Assembly (NCBI GenBank): GCA_040222185.1
Contig: JAVKDP010000023.1
Location: 1-27,115 of the forward strand
Length of the DNA stretch: 27,115 nucleotides
Direction: 5' to 3'
Origin: JAVKDP01 sp040222185
GTDB lineage: Bacteria > Bacteroidota > Rhodothermia > Balneolales > Balneolaceae
A model generated the notes under the pieces. It searched no databases, was not told where the DNA came from, and worked only from the letters and a program-made list of their open reading frames with translations. Position 1 is the stretch's first letter; each line of letters begins with the position of its first letter. Of this stretch, positions 8,609 through 16,186 are shown in pieces. Both the position numbers and the translations under genes were made by a program.

Positions 8609-11053
8609 ATGATCAAAAATTATCTCAAGATTGCCTTTCGAACCATAAAAGGTGATAAATATTTCTCTCTAATAAGTTTTGTAGGGTTAACCGTTGGGCT
8701 TTCCTTTTTTGGCCTCATGCTCCTCTTTATAGCTCATGAGCAAAGTTATGATACAATGTACTCTGACAGTGACCGGATATACCGTACTGTTCTTAATACT
8801 CAACGAGATGGAAACTTGACCAAAACTGCGCACTTACCTCTTCCTTTTTCAGAGGTAATAGAAGGATCGAACGCTGGTATCCTTGCAAATACAAAAGTGT
8901 TTGGTGTACCTCAGAGAGTTGTTGAAACGGCTACGATGAGAGGACGAATGGATGAGATCGTAGCTACTGACGAACAGTTTTTTCACATATTTGACCTGAA
9001 TTTAATATATGGTGACATAGAAACCGCCCTGGAATCACAAATGTCGATTGTGCTAACCAGGGAAACTGCTACCCGTTTCTTTGGAGACACTAACCCGGTT
9101 GGCGAATCATTTGATGTCCAGGATTATGGTTTATTTACAGTAACAGGCGTCCTGGATGATATCCCTAAAAACTCAAGCTTCCGGTTTACGGCTTTAATGC
9201 ATGCTGATATCGATCGCTATTTAGGTACTATGACCGACCGTCAATGGTTTATTGATTATTATACAGGATGGAATGGACGTGTAGCATATAATTATATAAA
9301 ACTGGAACCTGGTGTTGAGCCTGTTTCATTATCAAGTCAGATCACTTCCCAAGCCGCTCCTTACTTTACCTCAGAGAACCAGGAAACTAGTATTGAACTT
9401 CAGCCTGTTAAAGATATTCATTTCGGATCTGCTGATATCCAGGCAAATCTAAGTGAGTTAAATGGAATACCGGGAAATATTCAATACCTGTATATCTTCG
9501 CTGCTATTGCCATACTCATACTTACCATTGCTTGTATTAATTACATGAATCTGGCTTCCGCACGATCTATTAAAAGAACTGCTGAAGTTGGTATCAGAAG
9601 TGTTATGGGAGCGAATAAAGGCCAGATCATAACCCAGTTTTTAGTTCAATCTGTCTTAATGGCCCTCCTGAGTATACTTCCTGCCCTTGGATTACTTCAG
9701 TTCTTAATCCCATACTTTGAATTGTTAACAGGTATACAGCTGGCTCTTTCAGCAGAGAACCTGGTTAATGTTGCCATTTATGCTGTGCCATGTGTCCTGA
9801 TAATTGGATTGGTTTCCGGCTTGTACCCTTCTATTATGCTGCTTAAATACCAGCTGGCTGAAACTGTAAAAATCAAAACAGCCACTACAACTCATGGGTC
9901 ATTTTTCAGAAAGGGACTTGTAGTCGGCCAATTCGCTCTCACCTATTCTATTATCGTGATTACATTAATCGCGGGTACTCAACTTCGCTATATCTTTGAC
10001 AGAGACCTCGGCTTTGTTGAAGAACAAGTTGTAGTAATGGAGATAAATGATGGAAGGCTTAGAAACTTCATCCCTGATATGAAGCAGGAACTTCTTAGGA
10101 ATGACAACATTATTGGCATGGCCGGACTAACCCGAATGTTTAGTGGCTATCGAAATCCCCAGGAAATTGAATTAAACAGAGAAAACGCAACTGATGAAAA
10201 CCTTCCCTTAGAATTCTATGGCTTTGATGAAGACGTGGTGCCTGTAATGGGTCTGGAGATTATACAAGGTCAGAACTTCCTTGATGATGGCTCCGAAAGC
10301 CTAAATACTTCTTCTGTTCTGATTAATGAGACTGCAGCTCAAATGCTTTTCCCTGGTGAATCACCTATCAATAAAACGATAACTATAGCACAACCAAGAA
10401 CTCTGGAAGCAACCGTAATTGGTGTAGTCAAAGACTTTCACTATCAATCACTTCATGTCCCTATCGGCCCTTTAGTTTTGGGTTATATTGATAACCCGAT
10501 TATAGGAATAGATGACTTCGCTGTTCGAATTTCTGGTGAAGATATTCCCACAACTATAGCCTATATCGAAGAAACTATAGGTAAGTTTATTGAATTAGAC
10601 GAAAGCGCCGGGCTTGAATATGAGTTCCTGAACTCAATGATTAACCAGTACTACGCTGCTGATTCAACCTATCACAAACTGTTTACAATTGGTGCCTGGA
10701 TTACAATAATCCTCTCTGTGATTGGCCTGGTTGGATTAACCGCTTTTTATGCTGAAATGAGAACAAAAGAATTTGGCATTCGAAAGGTGTTGGGCGCGAG
10801 TGTTTCTGACCTTGTCTCATTACAATCTTCATTCTTCCTGAAATTAATCGGGATAGCCATTCTTATTGGTCTTCCTTGTTCTTTATTGATTTCAACCCAG
10901 TGGCTAAAGAATTTCTCGTATCAGATATCTTTAGAAGCTTCGCTGTTCCTGATAGCCGGAATATTTACTGCTTTAATAGCTTTAGTTCCGATTGCTGTTA
11001 TTGCCTACAAGACTTCTTTAGAAAACCCCATCAATAGTTTAAAAAGTGAATAA
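8609..11053 (+). CDS. Divergent FtsX/MacB-type ABC transporter permease (814 aa)
   Basis: The most divergent complete copy. Overall architecture is intact: helix 1 about 21-42 (LISFVGLTVGLSFFGLMLLF), without the cysteine at residue 33 found in most copies; helix 2 about 293-315 (IACINYMNL); helix 5 from about 434; the last three helices from about 692. The first cytoplasmic motif reads EVGIRSVMGA (about 326), losing the lysine of the RK pair. The second reads EFGIRKVLGA (about 721), and the usual GLFGL before it is GLVGL with no cysteine. The tail is NPINSLKSE. Conserved GVVKDFHYQSLH and IPKNSSFRF are present and there is no frame disruption, so I infer a functional protein with altered ATPase contact in one half. 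AGGAGG at 8596-8601 overlaps the preceding stop codon and gives the strongest ribosome binding site of the array, with an 11-nt gene spacer. Confidence 0.94.
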   Translation: MIKNYLKIAFRTIKGDKYFSLISFVGLTVGLSFFGLMLLFIAHEQSYDTMYSDSDRIYRTVLNTQRDGNLTKTAHLPLPFSEVIEGSNAGILANTKVFGVPQRVVETATMRGRMDEIVATDEQFFHIFDLNLIYGDIETALESQMSIVLTRETATRFFGDTNPVGESFDVQDYGLFTVTGVLDDIPKNSSFRFTALMHADIDRYLGTMTDRQWFIDYYTGWNGRVAYNYIKLEPGVEPVSLSSQITSQAAPYFTSENQETSIELQPVKDIHFGSADIQANLSELNGIPGNIQYLYIFAAIAILILTIACINYMNLASARSIKRTAEVGIRSVMGANKGQIITQFLVQSVLMALLSILPALGLLQFLIPYFELLTGIQLALSAENLVNVAIYAVPCVLIIGLVSGLYPSIMLLKYQLAETVKIKTATTTHGSFFRKGLVVGQFALTYSIIVITLIAGTQLRYIFDRDLGFVEEQVVVMEINDGRLRNFIPDMKQELLRNDNIIGMAGLTRMFSGYRNPQEIELNRENATDENLPLEFYGFDEDVVPVMGLEIIQGQNFLDDGSESLNTSSVLINETAAQMLFPGESPINKTITIAQPRTLEATVIGVVKDFHYQSLHVPIGPLVLGYIDNPIIGIDDFAVRISGEDIPTTIAYIEETIGKFIELDESAGLEYEFLNSMINQYYAADSTYHKLFTIGAWITIILSVIGLVGLTAFYAEMRTKEFGIRKVLGASVSDLVSLQSSFFLKLIGIAILIGLPCSLLISTQWLKNFSYQISLEASLFLIAGIFTALIALVPIAVIAYKTSLENPINSLKSE

Positions 11054-11064
11054 ACGGATAAATT

Positions 11065-13527
11065 ATGTTTAAAAATTACCTTAAGATCGCCATACGAAAT
11101 ATCCGAAAGCACAAACTGTACTCACTGATTAATATTTTTGGGTTAACACTTGGGATTGCTTGCTGCATCATAATATATCTCTTCATATCAGATGAGTTTT
11201 CATATGATAGCTTTCACGAAAATGGAGACAATATCTACCGGGTTGAGGTAACGGAATATCAGATACCAAAATGGGAAGTAGAACCTACCCCTTTCTTTGA
11301 TACCCGTGAAGCTGAAGGGGTACGTAATTCACCTTGGCTACCATTGCCTTTTGGGCCAACATTAAAAGACAGATACCCTGAAATCCAGCATTTCACAAGG
11401 CCTGGACAAGGAAACGTTGTTGTGAGGAATGAGAACCAATCATTTGAACAAGAAGTGCTCTATACTGATCCTTCATTCTTCGAAATGTTTTCATTTCCTC
11501 TTTTGCAAGGCTCCCCTGAAACTGCTTTGAAGGATCCAAATAACATCGTTCTAACTCCTGAAACAGTACAGAAATATTTTGGCGACGAAGACCCTATGGG
11601 TAAGTCACTTACTCTTAAAATCCGTAACCAGGATTATGAATTTACTGTTGCAGGAGTTGCTGAAGCACCACCAACTAATTCCAGTATTCCGTTTTCATTT
11701 GTAATGAATGTCACTAAGACATCCTATTATGAGTTCAACATAGATCGCTGGAATAGTTTTAATACTCCGATTTTTGTTCAATTACAGGAAGGAACTGATG
11801 TAGCTCAATTTGAATCGAAGCTTAACGATTTTGCTAAAGAGCAGTTTGGAGAAAGATGGCCCGCCGCAAGAGAAAGAATAGGTCTTCCGGAAAATGCTCC
11901 GGTTCTTGAAATAAGAGTTACTCCGCTGTCCGAAATTCATTTAGCTGCTTCGGTTGAATGGCACGGAGTTAGCAACCCATTGTATTCGTACATTCTTGGG
12001 GCTATTTCGATATTAATCTTACTCATTGCATGTATTAATTACATCACCTTGGCCCTGGCCAGATCAACAAGCCGTGCCAAAGAAGTTGGGATACGAAAAA
12101 CTTCCGGTGCAAAACGTAATCAAATAGCCTTGCAATTCTGGGGAGAAACCCAGCTTTTAACAGTTCTTGCTATGATAGCTGGGGTTGGCCTGGTAGAACT
12201 TGTACTTCCATTTTTTAATGATATTGCTGGGAAATCCCTATCAATTAATTATATGCAGGATTTTGGCTTTTTGATGGCCTTACTCTCAGTAACTTTAATT
12301 GCGGGTCTAATCGCCGGAGCTTACCCTGCAGTTCTCCTGGCTGGCTACCAGCCTGTAAAAGCCTTGAAAGGATCACTTTCACTTCAGTTTAAACCAAGAT
12401 TAACAAAGGGACTTTTAGTAGTTCAATACAGTCTCTCGATCTTCCTGATTATAAGTGCAGTGATAATGTACAAACAGCTGGATTATGTGAGTTCTAAGGA
12501 ACTAGGTTACAATGCTGATCAGGTACTTTTTGTACCAACATATACAGGCTGGAATGAAACAGGAACCAAACTGATGGAGCTTTATAAAACGGAGCTAAAT
12601 GGCGTACCGGGTGTACAACAAGTTAGCGGAATGACACCTGCTTTTACTAGTGGCTCAAATCAGTATGGATTTAATATGCCAGGAGTTGAGAAAGAAATGC
12701 ACTCTTACATCTATTTTATTGATCCCGAAATCATAAATACCCTTGATTTTGAATTAATTGCCGGGCGTAACTTATCACATGACTTTCCTGCTGACAAAGA
12801 GAACTCCATTATTGTAAATCAAGCTTTTGTTGAGAAACTCGGCTGGGATAATCCTGTTGGCGAACTTGTACCCTGGAAAGGTGAAGACAATCCGTCTACA
12901 GTTATTGGGGTTGTCAAAGATTTCCATTTTCAATCGCTAGAGACTGAAATCGAACCCATGCTTTTTCATATGGATCACGCCCAGGGTGGTATAAATTCTA
13001 TTGCTATAAAAATTGAAGAAGGAATGATAGCTGAAACCCTTCCTCAATTGGAAGAAGTTTGGGCTGAAATTGCCCCTTTCACCCCGTTTAATTACTGGTT
13101 CCTGGATGATGCTGTAGCTCAACAGTATGAACAATACCAACGGTGGTTGAAGATTATGGGAAGTTCAACATTCATCGCCATACTAATTGCTTGTCTCGGA
13201 CTCTTTGGCTTAGCCGGGCTTACTGCAGTAAACAAAACTAAAGAGATCGGTATACGCAAGGTCTTGGGAGCCGGAATTAAACAGATCATACTTTTACTCA
13301 ATAAAGATATTGTGGCCCTGATTTTTATCTCATTGGTTATAGCCAGTCCAATATCCTGGTATGTAATGAATCAATGGCTAACTGACTTTACTTACCGAAT
13401 CACAATTGGTGCTGATGTGTTCATAATTTCAGCATTCTTTGCCTTTTTGATTGCTATTGCAACCATAAGTTATCATTCAATACGAGCAGCAAATGCCAAC
13501 CCGGTCGACAGCTTAAAAAGCGAATAA
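11065..13527 (+). CDS. FtsX/MacB-type ABC transporter permease (820 aa), longest copy
   Basis: The longest copy. Much of the extra length sits early in the first periplasmic domain (about residues 68-95, with PKWEVEPTPFFDTREAEG), a segment most other copies lack. Helix 1 carries a cysteine pair at 33-34 (LGIACCIII). Helix 2 is near 306-328 (LLIACINYITLALA) and is followed by ARSTSRAKEVGIRKTSGA. Helix 5 starts near 446 (GLLVVQYSLS), the second periplasmic domain has IGVVKDFHFQSLE, and the last block has LIACLGLFGL and KEIGIRKVLGA near 726. It shares with the broken gene at 26027 the SxPxY entry to helix 2, the unusual TL-x-x-x-RSTSRAKEVGIRKT stretch, PTNSSI and GERW, so these two form a subfamily. 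The ribosome site is weak (GGA at 11056-11058). The 11-nt spacer links it to the upstream gene and 18 nt separate it from the next. Substrate unknown. Confidence 0.95.
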   Translation: MFKNYLKIAIRNIRKHKLYSLINIFGLTLGIACCIIIYLFISDEFSYDSFHENGDNIYRVEVTEYQIPKWEVEPTPFFDTREAEGVRNSPWLPLPFGPTLKDRYPEIQHFTRPGQGNVVVRNENQSFEQEVLYTDPSFFEMFSFPLLQGSPETALKDPNNIVLTPETVQKYFGDEDPMGKSLTLKIRNQDYEFTVAGVAEAPPTNSSIPFSFVMNVTKTSYYEFNIDRWNSFNTPIFVQLQEGTDVAQFESKLNDFAKEQFGERWPAARERIGLPENAPVLEIRVTPLSEIHLAASVEWHGVSNPLYSYILGAISILILLIACINYITLALARSTSRAKEVGIRKTSGAKRNQIALQFWGETQLLTVLAMIAGVGLVELVLPFFNDIAGKSLSINYMQDFGFLMALLSVTLIAGLIAGAYPAVLLAGYQPVKALKGSLSLQFKPRLTKGLLVVQYSLSIFLIISAVIMYKQLDYVSSKELGYNADQVLFVPTYTGWNETGTKLMELYKTELNGVPGVQQVSGMTPAFTSGSNQYGFNMPGVEKEMHSYIYFIDPEIINTLDFELIAGRNLSHDFPADKENSIIVNQAFVEKLGWDNPVGELVPWKGEDNPSTVIGVVKDFHFQSLETEIEPMLFHMDHAQGGINSIAIKIEEGMIAETLPQLEEVWAEIAPFTPFNYWFLDDAVAQQYEQYQRWLKIMGSSTFIAILIACLGLFGLAGLTAVNKTKEIGIRKVLGAGIKQIILLLNKDIVALIFISLVIASPISWYVMNQWLTDFTYRITIGADVFIISAFFAFLIAIATISYHSIRAANANPVDSLKSE

Positions 13528-13545
13528 TTAAAAAACGGAGCAGTC

Positions 13546-15978
13546 ATGTTAAAAAACTATCTCAAAATTGCTTTCAGAAACCTCGGGAAGAACCCTGGTT
13601 ACTCATTCATAAATGTTTTTGGATTGGCCCTGGGTATTATGGCCTTTATTCTAATCCTTCTATATATAAATCACGAGTTAAGCTATGATACCTACCACGA
13701 AAACTCTGATGACATCTATCGTGTTTCAAGAGAGTGGAAGAACCAGGATGGAGAAACAAGTTTACATTTAGGACATGTAGCACCTCCCTTTGCCGTACTT
13801 ATCAAAGAAGATTACAGTGCCTATGTTGAAGAATCTGTTCGGCTCTTTAATGTTTCTCCACTAATTAGTTATGAGAATAATCACTTTGTTGAAGACCGTT
13901 TCTTCTTTGCGGATGCTGAAGTTTTTAATGTGTTTTCATGGGAGATGATTCATGGAAACCCCGAAACGGCACTGGTAGCTCCTGATGGAATAGTTATCAC
14001 TGAGACCACGGCAATGAAGTATTTCGGAGAAACGGACGTTGTTGGTAAGCAACTTACGTTTAGTTTATCAGGGGCAGAACTTCCCTTCCAGGTAAATGGG
14101 GTAGTAAAAGATGTGCCTGATAACTCCCACTTCCAATTCGATTTCCTGGCCTCTATGGTTCCTCTCATTCAGTTCTATGGCGGCTATGATAATTTTATGG
14201 GGAACTTTGGTAATAATAGCTTCTCAACCTTTTTGCTTCTAAACGAAAATGCAGACCCGGTAGAGCTTGAAGCAAAATTCCCGGAACTCATCGACAAAGT
14301 TTTCCCTGCACAGAATAACAATAATGGGTTGAACTCCTCTGAGTTTATGAGCCTACATCTCATGCCATTAACTGACATCCATTTAAGATCAAATCTGGAC
14401 TCAGAAATTGAAGCTAACGGGAATATCGAGTATGTGTATATCTATTCGGCTGTTGCTCTGTTCATCCTGTTTATAGCTTGTATCAATTTTATGAATCTTT
14501 CAACCGCCCGCTCCTCAAAACGAGCCAATGAAGTAGGCTTGAGGAAAGTGATGGGAGCGCAACGTACTTCTTTAATTCGTCAATTCATGGGCGAATCTTT
14601 TCTACTTGCGTTTCTGGGACTAATCGTCGCCATTGTACTAGTTGAAGTACTATTACCTTACTACAACAACTTTGTGGGGAAAGACCTGATTTTCAATTTC
14701 ATTACTGATCTCAAATGGATTTCAATTCTTTTAGGAGTAGTACTGGTAATCGGTGTTGTAGCTGGTAGTTATCCGGCAATGGTATTATCTGCTTTTCAAC
14801 CTGCTACTGTTTTGAAAGGCTCTTTTAAAGCTAAGAACTCTCATCAGTTCTTCAGATCAGCGTTGGTTGTGACTCAGTTTACAATTTCTATTGGTTTAAT
14901 TGTAAGTATGGGGATAGTGTATCAACAACTCGATTTTATCCAATCAAAGGATTTAGGCTTTAATAAAGAAAATGTAGCAGTTCTTTCAGTAGATCCTGAA
15001 ATAGAGTCAAACTACGTAGATATCAAGAACAGGCTCATGCAACAACCTGGAGTGCTCAATGTATCGATGCAAAGCCGGGTACCTTCAGGTCGATTACTGG
15101 ATTCCCAACAAGCTTCTGTTGAAGTAAATGGTGAGTTGGAAAGTATCACTTTTCGCATTGCTGATATTCATGTAAGTCACAATTTCCTTGATCTTTTCGG
15201 AATTGAAATGGTTTCGGGTAGAAACTTTGATATCGAACTTGCGAGTGACTCTTCTGAAGCCTTCATCTTAAATGAAATCGCTATCAAACGACTTGGCTTC
15301 GTTGAACCAGAAGATGCCATTGGTAAACAGTTTACTTACGGTGGAAGAACAGGCTTCATCACTGGTGTTGTAAAAGACTTCCATTTCGAATCCCTTCACC
15401 AAAGTATCGCACCAATTGTCTTCATGATTTCCCAGGGAAGGAATAATAGTATCGCTGTTCGTTTCAGAGAAGCTTACAGAGATGAAACCATTGCTTTTAT
15501 AGAAGATCAATGGACTTCCTATATCCCTAATCTTCCGTTTACTTATCAGCTTTTAGAGGACTCTTTTAACGACCAGTATCAATCTGAAAGAAAGCTTGGT
15601 GAAACCTTCTCCTATTTTGCCATACTAGCGGTAATTATTGCTGCACTCGGATTATTTGGGCTGGCATCTTTTACTGCTCAACAAAGGATCAAGGAAATTG
15701 GAATTCGAAAAGTACTCGGTGCCTCGGTAGCACAGCTCGTTACCTTGTTATCAACCAATTTTGCTAAGCTGATCTTTATAGCATTTTTGATTGCAACTCC
15801 TATTGTTTGGTTTGGAATGAACAAATGGCTGGATAGCTTTGCTTACCACGAAAGTATACCAATCTGGATTTTCTTTGCCGGTGGAATCATTGCCATCGTA
15901 GTTGCTATGCTTACCATTAGTTACCAGGCAATAAAAGCCGCGGTAGCAAACCCGGTAAATAGCCTTAAGAGTGAATAA
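13546..15978 (+). CDS. FtsX/MacB-type ABC transporter permease (810 aa), last gene of the first unit
   Basis: Complete two-half permease. Helix 1 (INVFGLALGIMAFILILLY) lacks the common residue-33 cysteine, and helix 6 (VIIAALGLFGLASF, near 690-710) has alanine where most copies have cysteine. Helix 2 near 296-318 keeps it (FIACINFMNL). Cytoplasmic motifs are EVGLRKVMGA (about 328) and EIGIRKVLGA (about 716). The first periplasmic domain closes with DVPDNSHFQFDFLASM, a clean version of the family turn; the second has TGVVKDFHFESLH. The start is set by CGGAG at 13536-13540, five bases before ATG, within an 18-nt spacer that breaks the 11-nt rule of the earlier junctions. Twenty-odd bases of terminator sequence begin only 5 nt after its stop, so it should be the distal gene of the unit that begins left of the window. 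Confidence 0.95.
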   Translation: MLKNYLKIAFRNLGKNPGYSFINVFGLALGIMAFILILLYINHELSYDTYHENSDDIYRVSREWKNQDGETSLHLGHVAPPFAVLIKEDYSAYVEESVRLFNVSPLISYENNHFVEDRFFFADAEVFNVFSWEMIHGNPETALVAPDGIVITETTAMKYFGETDVVGKQLTFSLSGAELPFQVNGVVKDVPDNSHFQFDFLASMVPLIQFYGGYDNFMGNFGNNSFSTFLLLNENADPVELEAKFPELIDKVFPAQNNNNGLNSSEFMSLHLMPLTDIHLRSNLDSEIEANGNIEYVYIYSAVALFILFIACINFMNLSTARSSKRANEVGLRKVMGAQRTSLIRQFMGESFLLAFLGLIVAIVLVEVLLPYYNNFVGKDLIFNFITDLKWISILLGVVLVIGVVAGSYPAMVLSAFQPATVLKGSFKAKNSHQFFRSALVVTQFTISIGLIVSMGIVYQQLDFIQSKDLGFNKENVAVLSVDPEIESNYVDIKNRLMQQPGVLNVSMQSRVPSGRLLDSQQASVEVNGELESITFRIADIHVSHNFLDLFGIEMVSGRNFDIELASDSSEAFILNEIAIKRLGFVEPEDAIGKQFTYGGRTGFITGVVKDFHFESLHQSIAPIVFMISQGRNNSIAVRFREAYRDETIAFIEDQWTSYIPNLPFTYQLLEDSFNDQYQSERKLGETFSYFAILAVIIAALGLFGLASFTAQQRIKEIGIRKVLGASVAQLVTLLSTNFAKLIFIAFLIATPIVWFGMNKWLDSFAYHESIPIWIFFAGGIIAIVVAMLTISYQAIKAAVANPVNSLKSE

Positions 15979-15983
15979 CTAAA

Positions 15984-16019
15984 AGGAGCCGTTTTTCTTA
16001 AAAATGGCTCTTCTCTTTT
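15984..16019 (+). terminator. Intrinsic (Rho-independent) terminator
   Basis: A 13-bp stem (15984-15996 with 16000-16012, including G-T pairs at 15991/16005 and 15985/16011) closes on the 3-nt loop CTT at 15997-15999. Core arms are GGAGCC and GGCTCT flanking TTTTT/AAAAA. It is followed by the T-rich tail TTCTCTTTT. It lies 5 nt after the stop of the seventh permease and before a regulatory region, which marks the end of the first transcription unit. Confidence 0.85.
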
Positions 16020-16029
16020 CTGAACACTG

Positions 16030-16054
16030 ATCGGACGTTTTTAAACCGTCCGAT
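16030..16054. promoter_or_regulatory. ATCGGACG-N9-CGTCCGAT inverted repeat
   Basis: Perfect 8-bp inverted repeat: left arm 16030-16037 ATCGGACG, right arm 16047-16054 CGTCCGAT, with a 9-nt spacer. The right arm begins the conserved module that is also found at 25884. Only the right half-site (CGTCCGA) is clearly kept in that second copy. There is no T-run after it and a terminator precedes it, so a protein-binding site is more likely than a terminator. The binding protein is unknown. Confidence 0.5.
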
Positions 16055-16130
16055 ATCGTACACTAGCTGTATAAAAACGAACAGCTATTCTTAGATAAAC
16101 TTCGTTTTTGTACACAGAAACGAAGTTTAT
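16047..16130 (+). promoter_or_regulatory. Upstream activator-type region, copy A of the shared module
   Basis: In order: CGTCCGA (16047), CGTACAC (16057), CTGTATA (16067), AAACGAACAG (16075-16084), CTTCGTTT (16100-16107) and a further AAACGAAG (16118-16125). The first four blocks recur at 25884-25920 with the same spacing to within one base. TACA/TGTA around 16059-16071 form a short dyad. AAACGAA and TTCGTTT form a second dyad ending 30 bp before the TGG of the downstream promoter element. A perfect 13-bp inverted repeat also lies here: ATAAACTTCGTTT at 16095-16107 with AAACGAAGTTTAT at 16118-16130. It is likely a binding site for a regulator, possibly an NtrC-type sigma-54 activator; that identity is inference. 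Confidence 0.55.
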
Positions 16131-16134
16131 TCAT

Positions 16135-16152
16135 TTTGGTACGATTGTTGAA
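16135..16152 (+). promoter_or_regulatory. Sigma-54-like promoter, copy A
   Basis: TTTGGTACGATTGTTGAA. Against the known sigma-54 consensus TGGCACG-N4-TTGC, the -24 GG (16138-16139) is followed after exactly 10 bases by GA (16150-16151) in place of the usual GC. The 18 bases are identical to those at 25971-25988, upstream of another permease. If used, transcription would begin near 16162, leaving a leader of about 25 nt. The imperfect -12 element is the main doubt. Confidence 0.5.
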
Positions 16153-16186
16153 TTGCTTGAATACATAACAAAACAGGCTATGCATT

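Noticed and set aside
16067..16076. TGTATAAAAA as a sigma-70 -10 box
   Set aside because: No matching -35 is present, and the block is part of the conserved upstream region rather than placed next to a start. Copy B reads TGTATAG.
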